From Dyella tabacisoli (GTDB lineage: Bacteria > Pseudomonadota > Gammaproteobacteria > Xanthomonadales > Rhodanobacteraceae): a stretch of DNA of 64,000 nt. Position numbers and translations under genes: made by a program. The notes beneath the pieces are model-generated. The model was not told where the DNA came from, did not search any database, and saw only the letters and a program-made list of their open reading frames with translations. Shown here piece after piece: positions 8,705 to 17,499 of this stretch. The stretch spans positions 1-64,000 of the forward strand of contig NZ_KZ857176.1 in the NCBI RefSeq assembly GCF_003350925.1, in the 5' to 3' direction. Positions within the stretch are counted from its first letter, which is position 1. Every line of letters starts with the position of its first letter.

Positions 8705-9694
8705 CTATGCCTTGGCCGACGAGCCGGTAGGCGTGCGTTCCGCGGGCGTTGCTTGTGGCACATCGAAGTCGTCGCTTAATACCGCAACATTGGCGCGCAA
8801 CGTACTCAATTGTTTTGCCTGGTGGTCGAGCGATTCTTGGACAGCACGCGCCTTGCCCACCACGGCTCGTGCTTTTGAATGAATGTGTTCCATCTCGTAG
8901 CGTTGCTGCTCCAGCGTGTGGGCTTGACGGGTAGCAATGTGCTGCACGGTGCTGACAAGGCGCTGCAGGCGTGTGAGGTCACCGTTCAGTTGCTTGATTG
9001 CGGTGGCAATGGAACTGGCTTCGCTGCCAGGGCGGCCTGCATGGAGTGTGGCGCCTTGGCCTGCCGCTGGTGCAGGTGGGGGTGCCGGTGCGGGGGGCAC
9101 GATTTTGAGCTGTGGCGGTACGGAGGGTGTCTGTGCTGGCGTTGCCGTGGTCGCCGTGGCGGTGGCCTTCGGGGGCGTGGTGGCGGGTGCGGGTGGCACG
9201 GCCTTTTTCACTATTTCAATACGTGGCTGAATGCTGTAACTGCGATGCACGATGCCCGAAGGTCCATCGACAGTAACGTGCAGGTTCACCTGGGGGCGGG
9301 TGATTACCTCCTTGCTGGTCAGGCGAATGAAATGCTGTTCATTGCCGATGCTACGCACGGTGTGTGTAAAGGTCAGGTGGTTGGCGATCTCAGTGGCACG
9401 GCCCTTGAGTCGCGGGTCGATCATGCTGCCTTTGGCGATGATGCGAAGCCTGGATATGTCACTTTTGCAGGTATTGACCAGAGGGATGTCGACGATCAGC
9501 GGTTGCCTGTGCGACGAGCGCACCCAGCTACGGCCCAATACGGGGTTCATCTGAGCTTCGTGGTTTCGCCTGCTTGCAAATGCTGTAATCAATTTCATGC
9601 CCGTGCTCATAGTGTCGCGTGCTTTGGCGTACCTGGATGAGAAATATGTACCGATGCGGCTCGCCGCGGCGAGCGTAGTGCGTAAGGCGCTCAT
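8705..9694 (-). CDS. FimV-N-terminal-domain-like protein with coiled coil
   Basis: The 329-residue product has, at about residues 49-145, a region laid out like the N-terminal domain of FimV, the type IV pilus/polar hub protein. It reads LGRSWVRSSHRQPLIVDIPL, then NEQHFIRLTSKEVITRPQVN, then VDGPSGIVHRSYSIQP, matching the FimV pattern of an immunoglobulin-like domain ending in a (Y/L)LLDPP-type strand. A Pro/Ala/Thr-rich linker (about 160-225) and a predicted coiled coil (about 235-320) follow. Unlike FimV, no signal peptide, LysM or TPR domain is visible and the protein is short. The frame also allows a TTG start at 9709 or a later ATG near 9610; the start is uncertain. Confidence 0.55.
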   Translation of the reverse strand: MSALRTTLAAASRIGTYFSSRYAKARDTMSTGMKLITAFASRRNHEAQMNPVLGRSWVRSSHRQPLIVDIPLVNTCKSDISRLRIIAKGSMIDPRLKGRATEIANHLTFTHTVRSIGNEQHFIRLTSKEVITRPQVNLHVTVDGPSGIVHRSYSIQPRIEIVKKAVPPAPATTPPKATATATTATPAQTPSVPPQLKIVPPAPAPPPAPAAGQGATLHAGRPGSEASSIATAIKQLNGDLTRLQRLVSTVQHIATRQAHTLEQQRYEMEHIHSKARAVVGKARAVQESLDHQAKQLSTLRANVAVLSDDFDVPQATPAERTPTGSSAKA

Positions 9695-10017
9695 GTGATG
9701 AACACGCAAAACCTACAGGCAACGTAGTGAGTGACACTTGAGATTAAAGCTGCTTCCTATGTGATTGAACAATGGGAATGTTCTGATTTTTCATGAATTA
9801 AGAATATTCCTAGATTGGATCAGTCTGCATCGTGGTTGGCTGGCCTGCGCTTATGGGAGCGCTAGCGAAGGGGCGGCTATTTTTCAGAGTCGTCTTATAT
9901 CTATCAGTGATCGGGCATGCGATAAATTGTCGGCTGCCAAGTGCGTGTCGTCGACCATGCGCCTAAATAGCATTAACTAATGCATGTCATGTCAATTTAT
10001 AGCAAGGGTTAAAGTAG
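9695..10017. other. Intergenic region, no feature recognised
   Basis: About 320 AT-richer bases lie between the divergent FimV-like and MliC-like genes. Both promoters should lie here. One open frame (from 9765) starts without a ribosome site and has no recognisable coding character. No RNA gene or repeat was seen. Confidence 0.3.
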
Positions 10018-10341
10018 ATGAAGGTTACAGCGCTTTCGGCAGCATCATTGCTTGTTTTGTCCTCGTTGGCAGCCGACCCTGTTTCGGCCAGGGCGGTCTC
10101 CTGGACCTACAACTGCAGTGGTGGCGATTACTCCGTTAACGTATACAACCTCGATGACTATCATGTGGCTGTCATCGATGGTGCGGGTAATGGCTCGGTA
10201 TTATTAAGCTCGGAAACAGGGTCCGGTGAGCTATACAAAAGCGATACGTTTGAAATTTCTTCAAAAGGAAAGGACGCCATCATTACGTTTATAGATGGTG
10301 GAAAGAGATTCCAACACAAAGACTGTAAATTGAGCAGATAA
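10018..10341 (+). CDS. MliC/PliC-like lysozyme inhibitor, periplasmic
   Basis: The 107-residue protein has a cleavable signal peptide (to about residue 26) and then the layout of the MliC family: TYNCSGGDY near the mature N-terminus (Cys33), ETGSGELY at 66-73 (the conserved S/A-SG-x-x-Y loop that enters the lysozyme active site), SSKGKDAIITF (the KGxxA strand) and a final cysteine (KDC, Cys103) that would close a disulphide. Members inhibit C-type lysozymes. There is no lipobox, so it would be the soluble periplasmic form. The assignment is by motif order, not by search. Confidence 0.6.
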   Translation: MKVTALSAASLLVLSSLAADPVSARAVSWTYNCSGGDYSVNVYNLDDYHVAVIDGAGNGSVLLSSETGSGELYKSDTFEISSKGKDAIITFIDGGKRFQHKDCKLSR

Positions 10342-10533
10342 CATCGAGGGCGACTCACTCAGCCCCTTTGTTCTACCGATGCTTAGGCGAATTAGCCTAC
10401 CCATCCGTGGCGATGCCGGCCGCCGATGTTCGGCTTATCGGGAAGGGTCGCAAACCTTGGATGGGCGAAGCAGGCCACCTTCGTACTCGACGGCATTAAG
10501 ACGACATCGATTCGAGATCTTCGGAGTCAACTC

Positions 10534-10857
10534 ATGAACATCAGATGCATTGGCATCATGGCACTCTACCTGAGCGGTTCCAGTGCAGTGCTTGCGCAGA
10601 GCGCGTACTCCGCTACGCCTCCCAACGACACTTGGGCGAAATCGCCCGCGCCGGCCACCGCGACGGGTTATGGCACGCCACCGCGTGGCAATGCGCCAAA
10701 TAAGTCGCCATTGTTCCAAACACCGGAGCGCAAATCCGCCGACGATGCGCCGCTACGCCAGACACCATTTGGCCCTAGAAAGCTCCAGCGTGGCTTGTTC
10801 ACGCAAAAGCCGGCCGTCAACTGCTTTGTCACCCCCCGCGAGCCCGGCTGCAATTAG
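10534..10857 (+). CDS. Hypothetical small secreted Pro-rich protein
   Basis: From the ATG at 10534 the product has 107 residues: a signal peptide (MNIRCIGIMALYLSGSSAVL, cleavage near AQS) and a polar Pro/Ala/Thr-rich mature region. It ends in a short segment with two cysteines (VNCFVTPREPGCN) that could form a disulphide loop. The frame is open upstream to 10426 but without a signal peptide. The TAG stop abuts the first base of a REP-like repeat. No family was recognised. Confidence 0.5.
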   Translation: MNIRCIGIMALYLSGSSAVLAQSAYSATPPNDTWAKSPAPATATGYGTPPRGNAPNKSPLFQTPERKSADDAPLRQTPFGPRKLQRGLFTQKPAVNCFVTPREPGCN

Positions 10858-10948
10858 TAGGTTGGGGTGAGCAAAGCGAACCCCAACATCGCATGCCTGA
10901 TGACGATGCCGGCCGTGGCATGTTGGGGTTCGCCTTGCTCACCCCAAC
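10857..10948. repeat. REP-like repeat copy 1 (inverted pair)
   Basis: GTAGGTTGGGGTGAGCAAAG begins at 10857 and its inverse (ending GCTCACCCCAAC) closes at 10948. Within each half GTTGGGGT can pair with ACCCCAAC. This is the first of about ten copies of the family in the window. Confidence 0.85.
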
Positions 10949-11193
10949 GACACCGTTCGACATGCTTAGAGCAGAGTCCCGAAAATCATTTCCTCAGGCT
11001 CAATAAGCGCAAGAAATGCATCGCAATAGAATTGCTCTGGCCGTCTGGAGCAAATAGCTGCCGGGCCATATGACCGGGGCACCCTGTGATTAACGCGGCG
11101 CTCGGCATGCACTTCAATTGAAACTCCTATCCCCTGGACAGGCGCGCGCAATCGGCTACGATTCGACAAGTGGGTGTAACCACAGGGGGCCAC

Positions 11194-11778
11194 ATGAGTG
11201 AAAATCCTTACGCACCACCGATGTCGGTGGTGGCAGACGTGCCTGCGCTGGCGAACGACATCAGCGCAGAGTTCTACGTTGTCGGTACGAAAAAGTTTTT
11301 GTTGCTGTCCATCATGACGCTTGGACTGTACTGGTACTACTGGCACTACCAGCAGTGGGCACGCTACCGCAGCTATCACAATGAAAAGCTATGGCCGGTG
11401 GCCCGTGCGCTCTTCGCGATCTTCTTCATTCATTCGCTAACCAGCGAGATCGATCATCGCCTGCGTAAAAACAGGACGCCATACGCCTGGTCGCCCGGCG
11501 CCATCGCCACCGCTTACGTGGTCCTCGCCTTAGCGAGCAGCATAGGCAACCGGCTGCCGCAGAATGTCGGTCCATGGTTGAATGGGCTGTTCATTGTCCT
11601 TGTGCTGCCCATCGCATGGCTGCTGCTGAAGGTTCAGCGCGCCGCCAATCTTGCTTGTGGTCAACCCAACGGCGAATCCAATCAGCGCCTGACCGGGGTC
11701 AATTGGCTATGGCTGGTGTTAGGTGCCGCTTTTTGGGCTTTGATACTGTTCGGTTTATACGTGAGCGTGCCAACTTGA
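11194..11778 (+). CDS. DUF4234-like membrane protein
   Basis: The 194-residue protein starts with MSENPYAPP, a short cytoplasmic leader, then FYVVGTKKFLLLSIMTLGLY with the WYYWHYQQW helix typical of DUF4234-like proteins. Further hydrophobic helices lie at about 107-125, 132-150 and 170-190. ATG 11194 is chosen because a GGGGG-rich ribosome site precedes it; the upstream extension to 11170 adds only eight residues. The function of the family is unknown. It is flanked on the right by REP-like repeats. Confidence 0.6.
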   Translation: MSENPYAPPMSVVADVPALANDISAEFYVVGTKKFLLLSIMTLGLYWYYWHYQQWARYRSYHNEKLWPVARALFAIFFIHSLTSEIDHRLRKNRTPYAWSPGAIATAYVVLALASSIGNRLPQNVGPWLNGLFIVLVLPIAWLLLKVQRAANLACGQPNGESNQRLTGVNWLWLVLGAAFWALILFGLYVSVPT

Positions 11779-11808
11779 GCGCACGCGAACCTCAACGTGC
11801 GCGTGCAT

Positions 11809-11990
11809 GTTGGGGTTCGCCTCGCTCACCCCAACCTACGCTCCTGAGGTAGGTTGGGGTGAGCAAAGCGAACCCCAACGTTGCGCAACATCAGGCATCA
11901 CGGCGATCCCCAAAGTTAGGTGATGTTGAGCATTACGGCGAGGCCCAAAGTTACGCAACGTTGGGCATCACTTCGTTCAGCCCAACCTAC
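11809..11990. repeat. REP-like repeat copy 2 (composite)
   Basis: An inverse unit ends in CCCCAACCTAC at about 11838. It is followed by a direct unit beginning GTAGGTTGGGG at 11849 and a degenerate middle, closing with CAGCCCAACCTAC at 11990. It lies between the convergent DUF4234-like and TonB-domain genes. Confidence 0.85.
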
Positions 11991-12003
11991 GTTCTGTGTG
12001 GAG

Positions 12004-12801
12004 TTAAGGGGCCATGATCGCATCGACGGTATAGGGCGCTGTTTGGTGCACGGGTACCTGCGCAGTCGAGCCGGGTAGAAAGAAATAATACGGAAGCACC
12101 GCACGGCGCCCCCTGGTATGCCCGGTTGTACCGAACGGCTCAAACGTCATCGCGCGCGCGGCGCGCAAGGCGGCCTCGCGTAGCTCGGGGTAGCCATTGG
12201 GAAGGTCATCCACACGTGCCTGCGTTACGCGCCCCGCCGGCGCCACCGTAACCTGGATATACACCGTGCCTTCATGGCCACGCTTAATCGCCTCGGGCGG
12301 ATAGATAGCCTGCGGGTCGCCGAGTACTCGAAGCTGCGTCCATGCCGATCCCGGTAATTGTTTCAGCAGGCTCAGTACATGCGGTGGCACCGTACCGTTT
12401 TTTATCTGGCGGCTACTGGCCTTATCCGGGTACACCACGCCGTCGCGCAGATGACCAAAGATCAACCACTCCTCACCTTCGCGCGCGGTAAAGTCAAAAA
12501 AGTTGCCGCAGGGGGCGAGTGGGTCGGTGGTGATGAAGCCTCTTACCGGCAACGATTCGTTGTAGTTCCCCCGCAGTGCCCGCGTGGGCCGAAACACGAT
12601 GTCTTGGCTGATGTTCTTTTTTGCATCGCCCTGGGACTTCACCGAGGTCACCACTCCGACAAAGACCATCGCGCCGGGGCCATCCTGTTGTAGAAAGTGC
12701 ATCACCGGATCGGGGTAGGTCGCGGGGCTGCAGGCTTGGGCGGAAAAAGCGAAGAGCGCCGACACGACGGCTAGCCATATAGAAAAGATACGCAACGTCA
12801 T
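12004..12801 (-). CDS. TonB C-terminal-domain secreted protein
   Basis: The 265-residue product has a signal peptide (MTLRIFSIWLAVVSALFAFS, cleavage near AQA). Residues about 30-150 form a segment with CSPATYPDP and CGNFFDFTAREGEEWLIFG, of the kind seen before netrin-like/TIMP-type regions. A TonB C-terminal domain follows (about 168-250: YPPEAIKRGHEGTVYIQVTV, ARVDDLPNGYPELREAALRA). Such proteins are periplasmic and can contact TonB-box receptors or act as independent energisers. No ExbB/ExbD neighbours are present. ATG 12801 has an AGGGG upstream and begins the signal peptide; an upstream ATG at 12828 would add nine polar residues. Confidence 0.75.
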   Translation of the reverse strand: MTLRIFSIWLAVVSALFAFSAQACSPATYPDPVMHFLQQDGPGAMVFVGVVTSVKSQGDAKKNISQDIVFRPTRALRGNYNESLPVRGFITTDPLAPCGNFFDFTAREGEEWLIFGHLRDGVVYPDKASSRQIKNGTVPPHVLSLLKQLPGSAWTQLRVLGDPQAIYPPEAIKRGHEGTVYIQVTVAPAGRVTQARVDDLPNGYPELREAALRAARAMTFEPFGTTGHTRGRRAVLPYYFFLPGSTAQVPVHQTAPYTVDAIMAP

Positions 12802-12828
12802 CACCGTCGGCCCCTCTCGTAGAGGCAT

Positions 12829-13457
12829 GCATCATGCCGTGCTGTGTTAACGCGAGAAAGAGAACCTGTTCTCCGTGGCGCTAAGAGCCTGTCTGACCCG
12901 ATGACGTCGCGTTGATTGACGTTGGTATGACGCTCTAAGCGGCGTGCACACACTGGCACGCATTTTGGCCGCCAGTGAATCGTTTCGCGACCAACGCGAT
13001 GCCGACGCCGACCCACCAATCGAAGAAATTCCCCTCGATCCGCAAATCACCGAAGGCTTGTTTATGGTGTTGTATTTTTTGAGTGAACGGGTGGAATGGG
13101 TGGCTATGGTCATGCCCTTGGGTTAGCGCGAGGCAAGAGCCTCACCCCTCCCCAACCCTCCCCTGCGGGCAGGGGAGGGAGCCGAATGAGGCAGGCTTTC
13201 AGCTCCTCGCCCAGCTTGCAGGGGGATGCTGAGTTGGGGTGCTACTGCGCCCGATACGCCAAGAATCGGGCAAACGTTCTGTCCGCCGTCCGCGCTCTGT
13301 CCGGACAGCACTCACACCGTCCGCGGACAATCACTCTTAACCGCGTTGGGTGGGCGAAATGGCTCAGGAATGCGGGTTCTGGAAGATCCGGGTCGTTGGC
13401 ACGGGCCTTGCCATATACCTCTCGAAAGCTTCATTTCCTGACTCACGGAGAATCGCC
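12829..13457. other. Intergenic region with a REP-type hairpin
   Basis: About 630 bases contain no convincing gene. A 60-codon frame at 12944-13126 (RDQRDADADPPIEEIPLDPQ is part of it) has a coding-like look but no ribosome site and no recognised family; it could be a gene remnant. A strong hairpin repeat lies at 13156-13179. The rest shows nothing recognisable. Confidence 0.4.
13156..13179. repeat. Extragenic hairpin repeat (CCCTCCCCTGC type)
   Basis: CCCTCCCCTGC pairs perfectly with GCAGGGGAGGG around a GG centre. It is embedded in CTCACCCCTCCCCAACCCTC-type sequence, a common extragenic repeat of many proteobacteria, distinct from the GTAGGTTGGG family elsewhere in the window. Confidence 0.75.
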
Positions 13458-13601
13458 ATGAAATTCGAGACCCTGATGCTGCAAGGCCTGTTCGCCGCCT
13501 GCCTGCTGATTTGCCTGCTGACCCTTGGCGCCATGCTCACCACGCAAGCGATGGTGCCGGACGTGGCTGCTGTTGCAGCCAGCGCGAACTTGACCGGCTA
13601 A
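13458..13601 (+). CDS. Small single-pass membrane protein, 47 residues
   Basis: ATG 13458 follows an ACGGAG ribosome site by 7 bases. The product is a 47-residue peptide, MKFETLMLQGLFAACLLICL continuing with LTLGAML, then a small Ala/Val tail. It is one transmembrane helix with a short acidic/basic N-terminus. A longer frame from 13350 is less likely because its extra residues look non-coding. Function unknown. Confidence 0.5.
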   Translation: MKFETLMLQGLFAACLLICLLTLGAMLTTQAMVPDVAAVAASANLTG

Positions 13602-13736
13602 GTCGCGGCTTGCTTGCGAAGAGAGTGCTTGCTTGAGCGCAAAACAACCTTGGCTGTCTAACGGCTGGGATCAGACTTTGCTTGCAGTCATATCGGGCGC
13701 CGGGCAAGCTAAAACATTTAGCCAAACGGATACGCC

Positions 13737-14024
13737 ATGTCGGACCAAGAAACCATTGTTCAAATCATGCCCGCCACCGATTGGGTGGCCGTCTATAACA
13801 TGGATGGCGAAGAAAGTGCCGAGCCCATTGTCTGCTTTGCGCTGGTAGAGACGGTCGAGAATGGCGTGAAGCGCCGCGACGTCCGACCCATGTGCGCCAA
13901 CGAGAATGTCATTGATTTCGCTGATGACGCCGAGAATTTCCTGCGTGTTGAAACGCTGGAGGCGTTTGAAGAAGGGGAGGGCGAGGAAGAAGAGGAGGAG
14001 GAAGAGGAAGCGGTCGAGGAGTAA
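13737..14024 (+). CDS. Conserved hypothetical protein with acidic tail
   Basis: This 95-residue cytoplasmic protein starts MSDQETIVQIMPATDWVAVY and ends in a run of about 20 Glu with a few Gly, Ala and Val, giving a strongly acidic C-terminus. The N-terminal 75 residues contain alternating hydrophobic strands (WVAVYNMDG, VCFALVETV) and look folded. Two cysteines are present. No family name was recognised; acidic tails of this kind occur in proteins that bind basic partners. Codon use matches the neighbours. Confidence 0.6.
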   Translation: MSDQETIVQIMPATDWVAVYNMDGEESAEPIVCFALVETVENGVKRRDVRPMCANENVIDFADDAENFLRVETLEAFEEGEGEEEEEEEEEAVEE

Positions 14025-14249
14025 TCGTCCTGCGCTCTCGTGGCTCGAATGCTTTGCATGTCGTGCGCATTAAGTAAGCGAAGCGATTGAAGCGGCTCAT
14101 AGCGACATGCCCAGCACCTTTCAGTGCCGGGCATGCCGCTGATTCACGTGATGACGGATCGACCTGCTGTCACTGCCATGGCTCTATCCGAGATTTTGCA
14201 ACGCAGAAACACGCCCCCGCCGGCGGCAGGCTCAGCGTGGCTGGTGCGG

Positions 14250-14645
14250 TTAACTGCCTTCAGGCGCTGCGCATTGATCGTTGGGGCAAGCAAAATCAAC
14301 CTCGGCCCCGCCGCCCACCGTCAGTGGAATGTTCGAGCGCGTCTCGATGGTTTTTCCATCCTTCTCCAGCATCACCGTATAAACGCTAAGAGATAGCGGT
14401 TTGATGAGGTAGTGCCCCTTGGCATCGACCGTGGCATGACGGCGCACTCCGGTCGTGCTGTGTACCGTTACGGTTGCGCCGGCAGGGGCCTGGCCAAAAA
14501 TGGATGCGGTGGTGCCTTGCGCCTGCGCGGTAGTGAGTGCGGTCATGCCATAGAGGCTCAGCGCTGCGGCAATAGCCATGCCCCACACGGAGAGAGCCGC
14601 GCGGCGCTGGTGGCTGTTGGTTTCAAAGTGCTCGATGCTTTTCAT
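14250..14645 (-). CDS. Oar-type carboxypeptidase-regulatory-like domain, stand-alone
   Basis: From ATG 14645 (GGGAG five bases upstream) the 131-residue product has a signal peptide (hydrophobic stretch ALSVWGMAIAAALSLYG, cleavage near AQA). One beta-sandwich domain follows: GTTASIFGQAPAGATVTVHS, GHYLIKPLSLSVYTVMLEKD, NIPLTVGGGAEVDFA. This is the N-terminal plug-preceding domain of Oar-type TonB-dependent receptors of Xanthomonadales, but the plug and barrel that normally follow are absent and the frame stops in CPNDQCAAPEGS. Either it is a genuine small secreted protein or the remnant of a receptor gene. Confidence 0.65.
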   Translation of the reverse strand: MKSIEHFETNSHQRRAALSVWGMAIAAALSLYGMTALTTAQAQGTTASIFGQAPAGATVTVHSTTGVRRHATVDAKGHYLIKPLSLSVYTVMLEKDGKTIETRSNIPLTVGGGAEVDFACPNDQCAAPEGS

Positions 14646-14804
14646 GGGACTCCCTGGTTTCATCAGTGACAATTCAAACAGTGGTTCCGCCAACTGTTTG
14701 GCTACCCGCTCATGCAACATCTGCTTCAAAGCAACTTCGGTTTTACTGCGGTGAATCGGCCGTGGATCACCTGCTCTTGATGGCGATCCCGTTCGGTCGA
14801 TGCA

Positions 14805-17117
14805 TTACGACGGCTTCTTCAACAGCTCGGTCAGCAGATCGAGTTGCGTGCGGTAGCGGTCGAGTACCTTGGCGGTGACCGTCGCGTACTGATTCGCTTC
14901 AGCCCAGCGGCGTGCCTCCAGTGCTTCGCGTACGCCCGGCACCGTTTTCACTTCGTAGCCGGTCAACATGCCCGGTGCATAAATCATGTGCTTGAACCAT
15001 GGGCGCTCGGGCAAGCCGGAGGGGTCGCTTAGCGCTTGCTCCATGCGCCCCATCAACGCATTCAACTGCCGCCGCTGTGCTTCGGACATGTTGAAGCCGG
15101 CCGTGGCGCGTGCGTTATATGCGGTGTCGTAGGCTTGCGCGCTCTGCTTGAGCTGCTTTGCGGCCTGGTCCAGCGGTGCAAGATCGATGTTGGGCACGTC
15201 AGAGTCGCGAGCCGGCGGCGCCATCGGCCGGGTCGGGTCGGAAACGAGCGCAAACGCATGCTGGTCGAGCAACTGATGTTGTTGATCGGTGCTCTTGCGG
15301 GTGTCGTCGACCAGCTTGTGAATATCATCGACGTAGCGATCCAGTGTGACGCTGAAATCGCTAAAGCGCAGTGGCACCACGCTGGCATCGGCGGTGCGCA
15401 GCACGATGTGACCGGCGACTTTGGACAGAGTAACGCCGTACTCAAACGTGGGGTCGCCGAAACGTACGTAGTGATCGAACGAGTCGTAGCGTGAGTGGTA
15501 GATGCCGGGATTGTCGTCCTCACCGCCGAAGCCGAGGTCGAGCGAGGCAATACCCAGATGCTGCAGGAACGCGCTGTAGTCGGAGCCCGAGCCCAGCGCG
15601 CCGATCGGCACATCGCCACCCTGTGCCGCTACTTTGGCTATCTCGCCGGCCTCGGGTTTGGCCTCCTTGGAGTAGCCGCTTACCAGCACGCGTGCACGCA
15701 TGCGCTCGCGCACGCTGGCCTTGGTTTCCGGGTCGGTGACACCGTTGGCTACCTGATTGACCAGATGCTGCAGCGAATGACTGCCTTCAGCATTCAGCGT
15801 GCCGCGGCCATTGGTGTCCGAATTGAGATAAAGCACGGCCTTGCGCTGCAACTCCGTGGCGTGCGTCTCGGCCCATTCGGTCGAGCCGAGCAGACCTGCC
15901 TCTTCGCCGTCCCAACTGGCGTAGACCAGAGTGCGCTTGGGCCGCCAGCCCTCTTTATAGAGCGCACCGATGGCCTTGGCCTCGGCCATCAGCGCGACAT
16001 TGCCGGCGAGCGGGTCCCATGCGCCGAATACCCAGCCGTCGTGATGGTTGCCGCGCACGATCCACTGGTCGGGCTCGGTGGAGCCTTTAAGCGTGGCAAT
16101 CACGTCATAGACCGGCTTTTGTCCCCAGTCCGATTGCACGGCCAGATGCACCGGGGCCGTGCTGGGGCCGATGTGATAGGTCAGCGGCAGCGAGCCGCGC
16201 CAGCCGGATGGCGCTACCGGCCCCGTCAACGATTGCAGCAGGGGCGTGGCATCGGCATAGGAGATCGGCAGCACCGGGATCTTTAAAATGGTTTTCGCAT
16301 CTTTGAGTGCCAGTCGCTTGGCGCCCGGCGTCGAGCCGATACCCGGCGTCAACGGGTCACCCGGATACTGCTGCATATCCGCCACCGAGCCGCGCTGCAC
16401 AGCGTCGGCCGGACGCCAGCCACCTTCCGGGTAGGCCTCGCCCTGGGCGTAACCGTCATCACGCGGGTCGGAGTAGATCAGGCAGCCGATCGCACCGTGC
16501 TCTTGCGCGAGCTTGGGCTTGAGTCCGCGCCAGCCGGCGCCGTAGCGTGTGATGACGATCTTGCCGCGCACGTCGATACCGTGCCGTGCCAGCTCCTTAT
16601 AGTCGTCCGGCATACCGTAGTTGACGTAGACCAGCTCCGCGCTGACGTCACCGTCACCGCCGTAGATGTTGTAAGGCGGCAGTACGCCGTCCTTGATCCC
16701 TGAGGTCGCATCGCCGGCCACTGCCGGCTCATTCAATGTGGCGGTATAGGGGTGAGGGCCTAGTAGTTCCAGCGCCACCTTTTTGGGCGTGGGGTACAGC
16801 ACGCTGAAGGTCTCGATGTGCGCGTCCCAGCCCCACTCGCGAAACTTGGCCAGCATGAACTCGGCATTGGCCTTGTCGTGCGGCGAGCCCACGTGATTGG
16901 GTTCGGACGACATCTGCTTGAGCCAGGCGCGCTGGTCGGCGGGATCGAGTTGCGCATCAAAGCGCTGCTCCAGGTCTTGCTGCTCGTTCGCGCCACGTGG
17001 GGTGAACCCAAGCATGCCGCCTTCGTCATGACTCTCCTTGTCGGTCGCCATGGCACTGCCGAACGTCGCCAGCAAGCATGCCGCCAGCAAGAGTGGCTGC
17101 ATCTTCAATCGTGTCAT
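14805..17117 (-). CDS. Secreted M28 peptidase, glutamate carboxypeptidase II (PSMA)-like
   Basis: The 770-residue product has a signal peptide (MTRLKMQPLLLAACLLATFG). It follows the PSMA/transferrin-receptor layout: a protease-associated domain (about 140-320), a di-zinc M28 catalytic domain, and a C-terminal transferrin-receptor-like dimerisation domain. The zinc ligands and general base are all visible: GNHHDGWVFGAWDP (His, Asp), WDGEEAGLLGSTEWAE (Glu-Glu), YLNSDTNGRG (Asp) and YHSRYDSFDHY (His). It should release C-terminal residues from peptides or amidated substrates in the periplasm or outside. The length is normal for the family (about 700-770). It is transcribed alone. Confidence 0.92.
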   Translation of the reverse strand: MTRLKMQPLLLAACLLATFGSAMATDKESHDEGGMLGFTPRGANEQQDLEQRFDAQLDPADQRAWLKQMSSEPNHVGSPHDKANAEFMLAKFREWGWDAHIETFSVLYPTPKKVALELLGPHPYTATLNEPAVAGDATSGIKDGVLPPYNIYGGDGDVSAELVYVNYGMPDDYKELARHGIDVRGKIVITRYGAGWRGLKPKLAQEHGAIGCLIYSDPRDDGYAQGEAYPEGGWRPADAVQRGSVADMQQYPGDPLTPGIGSTPGAKRLALKDAKTILKIPVLPISYADATPLLQSLTGPVAPSGWRGSLPLTYHIGPSTAPVHLAVQSDWGQKPVYDVIATLKGSTEPDQWIVRGNHHDGWVFGAWDPLAGNVALMAEAKAIGALYKEGWRPKRTLVYASWDGEEAGLLGSTEWAETHATELQRKAVLYLNSDTNGRGTLNAEGSHSLQHLVNQVANGVTDPETKASVRERMRARVLVSGYSKEAKPEAGEIAKVAAQGGDVPIGALGSGSDYSAFLQHLGIASLDLGFGGEDDNPGIYHSRYDSFDHYVRFGDPTFEYGVTLSKVAGHIVLRTADASVVPLRFSDFSVTLDRYVDDIHKLVDDTRKSTDQQHQLLDQHAFALVSDPTRPMAPPARDSDVPNIDLAPLDQAAKQLKQSAQAYDTAYNARATAGFNMSEAQRRQLNALMGRMEQALSDPSGLPERPWFKHMIYAPGMLTGYEVKTVPGVREALEARRWAEANQYATVTAKVLDRYRTQLDLLTELLKKPS

Positions 17118-17499
17118 GCCGTTTTACTCCCCCAAGGGTTGATGGTCGTGCGCGATGGCGCCCGGTTCTGATCGCCCCGATCATGCACTTATAGCGCGCG
17201 TGCCGCTTCAGCCGCGTGGGACAAAAGTCATGCCCGGCGCCATCGCCTGCTCAACCAGGTTTCTCAGATGAGTGCGGACGTCCGCGAATCTGTCCGCGGA
17301 CGCCGGCGTGTATCCACGGCCGACCAACAAGCGCTTGAAATGACTTGATTCGGTCGCGGGTTGCTCGCTGGCACATAGTTTGCTCTGGCTCGATACAACG
17401 ATGCGTGTGCGTTCGCAGGCTATCGTCACTCCCGCTTTCGCCCGATTCGCTGGCTTCGGCGGGTTGCCAGATATCCCTACCCGGAGAGCTTCGTAGACT
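17118..17499. other. Divergent intergenic region with an inverted hydrolase fragment
   Basis: About 380 bases lie between the divergent M28 and alpha/beta-hydrolase genes. Bases 17227-17252 are an exact inverted copy of 26 bp inside the hydrolase gene (17914-17939). Otherwise no gene is recognised; a minus-strand open frame through this stretch has no ribosome site. Promoters for both flanking genes must lie here. Confidence 0.45.
17227..17252 (-). repeat. 26-bp inverted copy of hydrolase coding sequence
   Basis: The complement of this stretch (GAGCAGGCGATGGCGCCGGG and six more bases) is identical to 17914-17939 on the plus strand, where it encodes EQAMAPGMT of the first S33-like hydrolase. 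Read in the minus-strand frame it encodes the same nine residues. Confidence 0.8.

Noticed and set aside
12944-13126. 60-codon frame with coding-like composition
   Set aside because: No ribosome site, family or conserved motif could be named; kept only as a note on a possible remnant.
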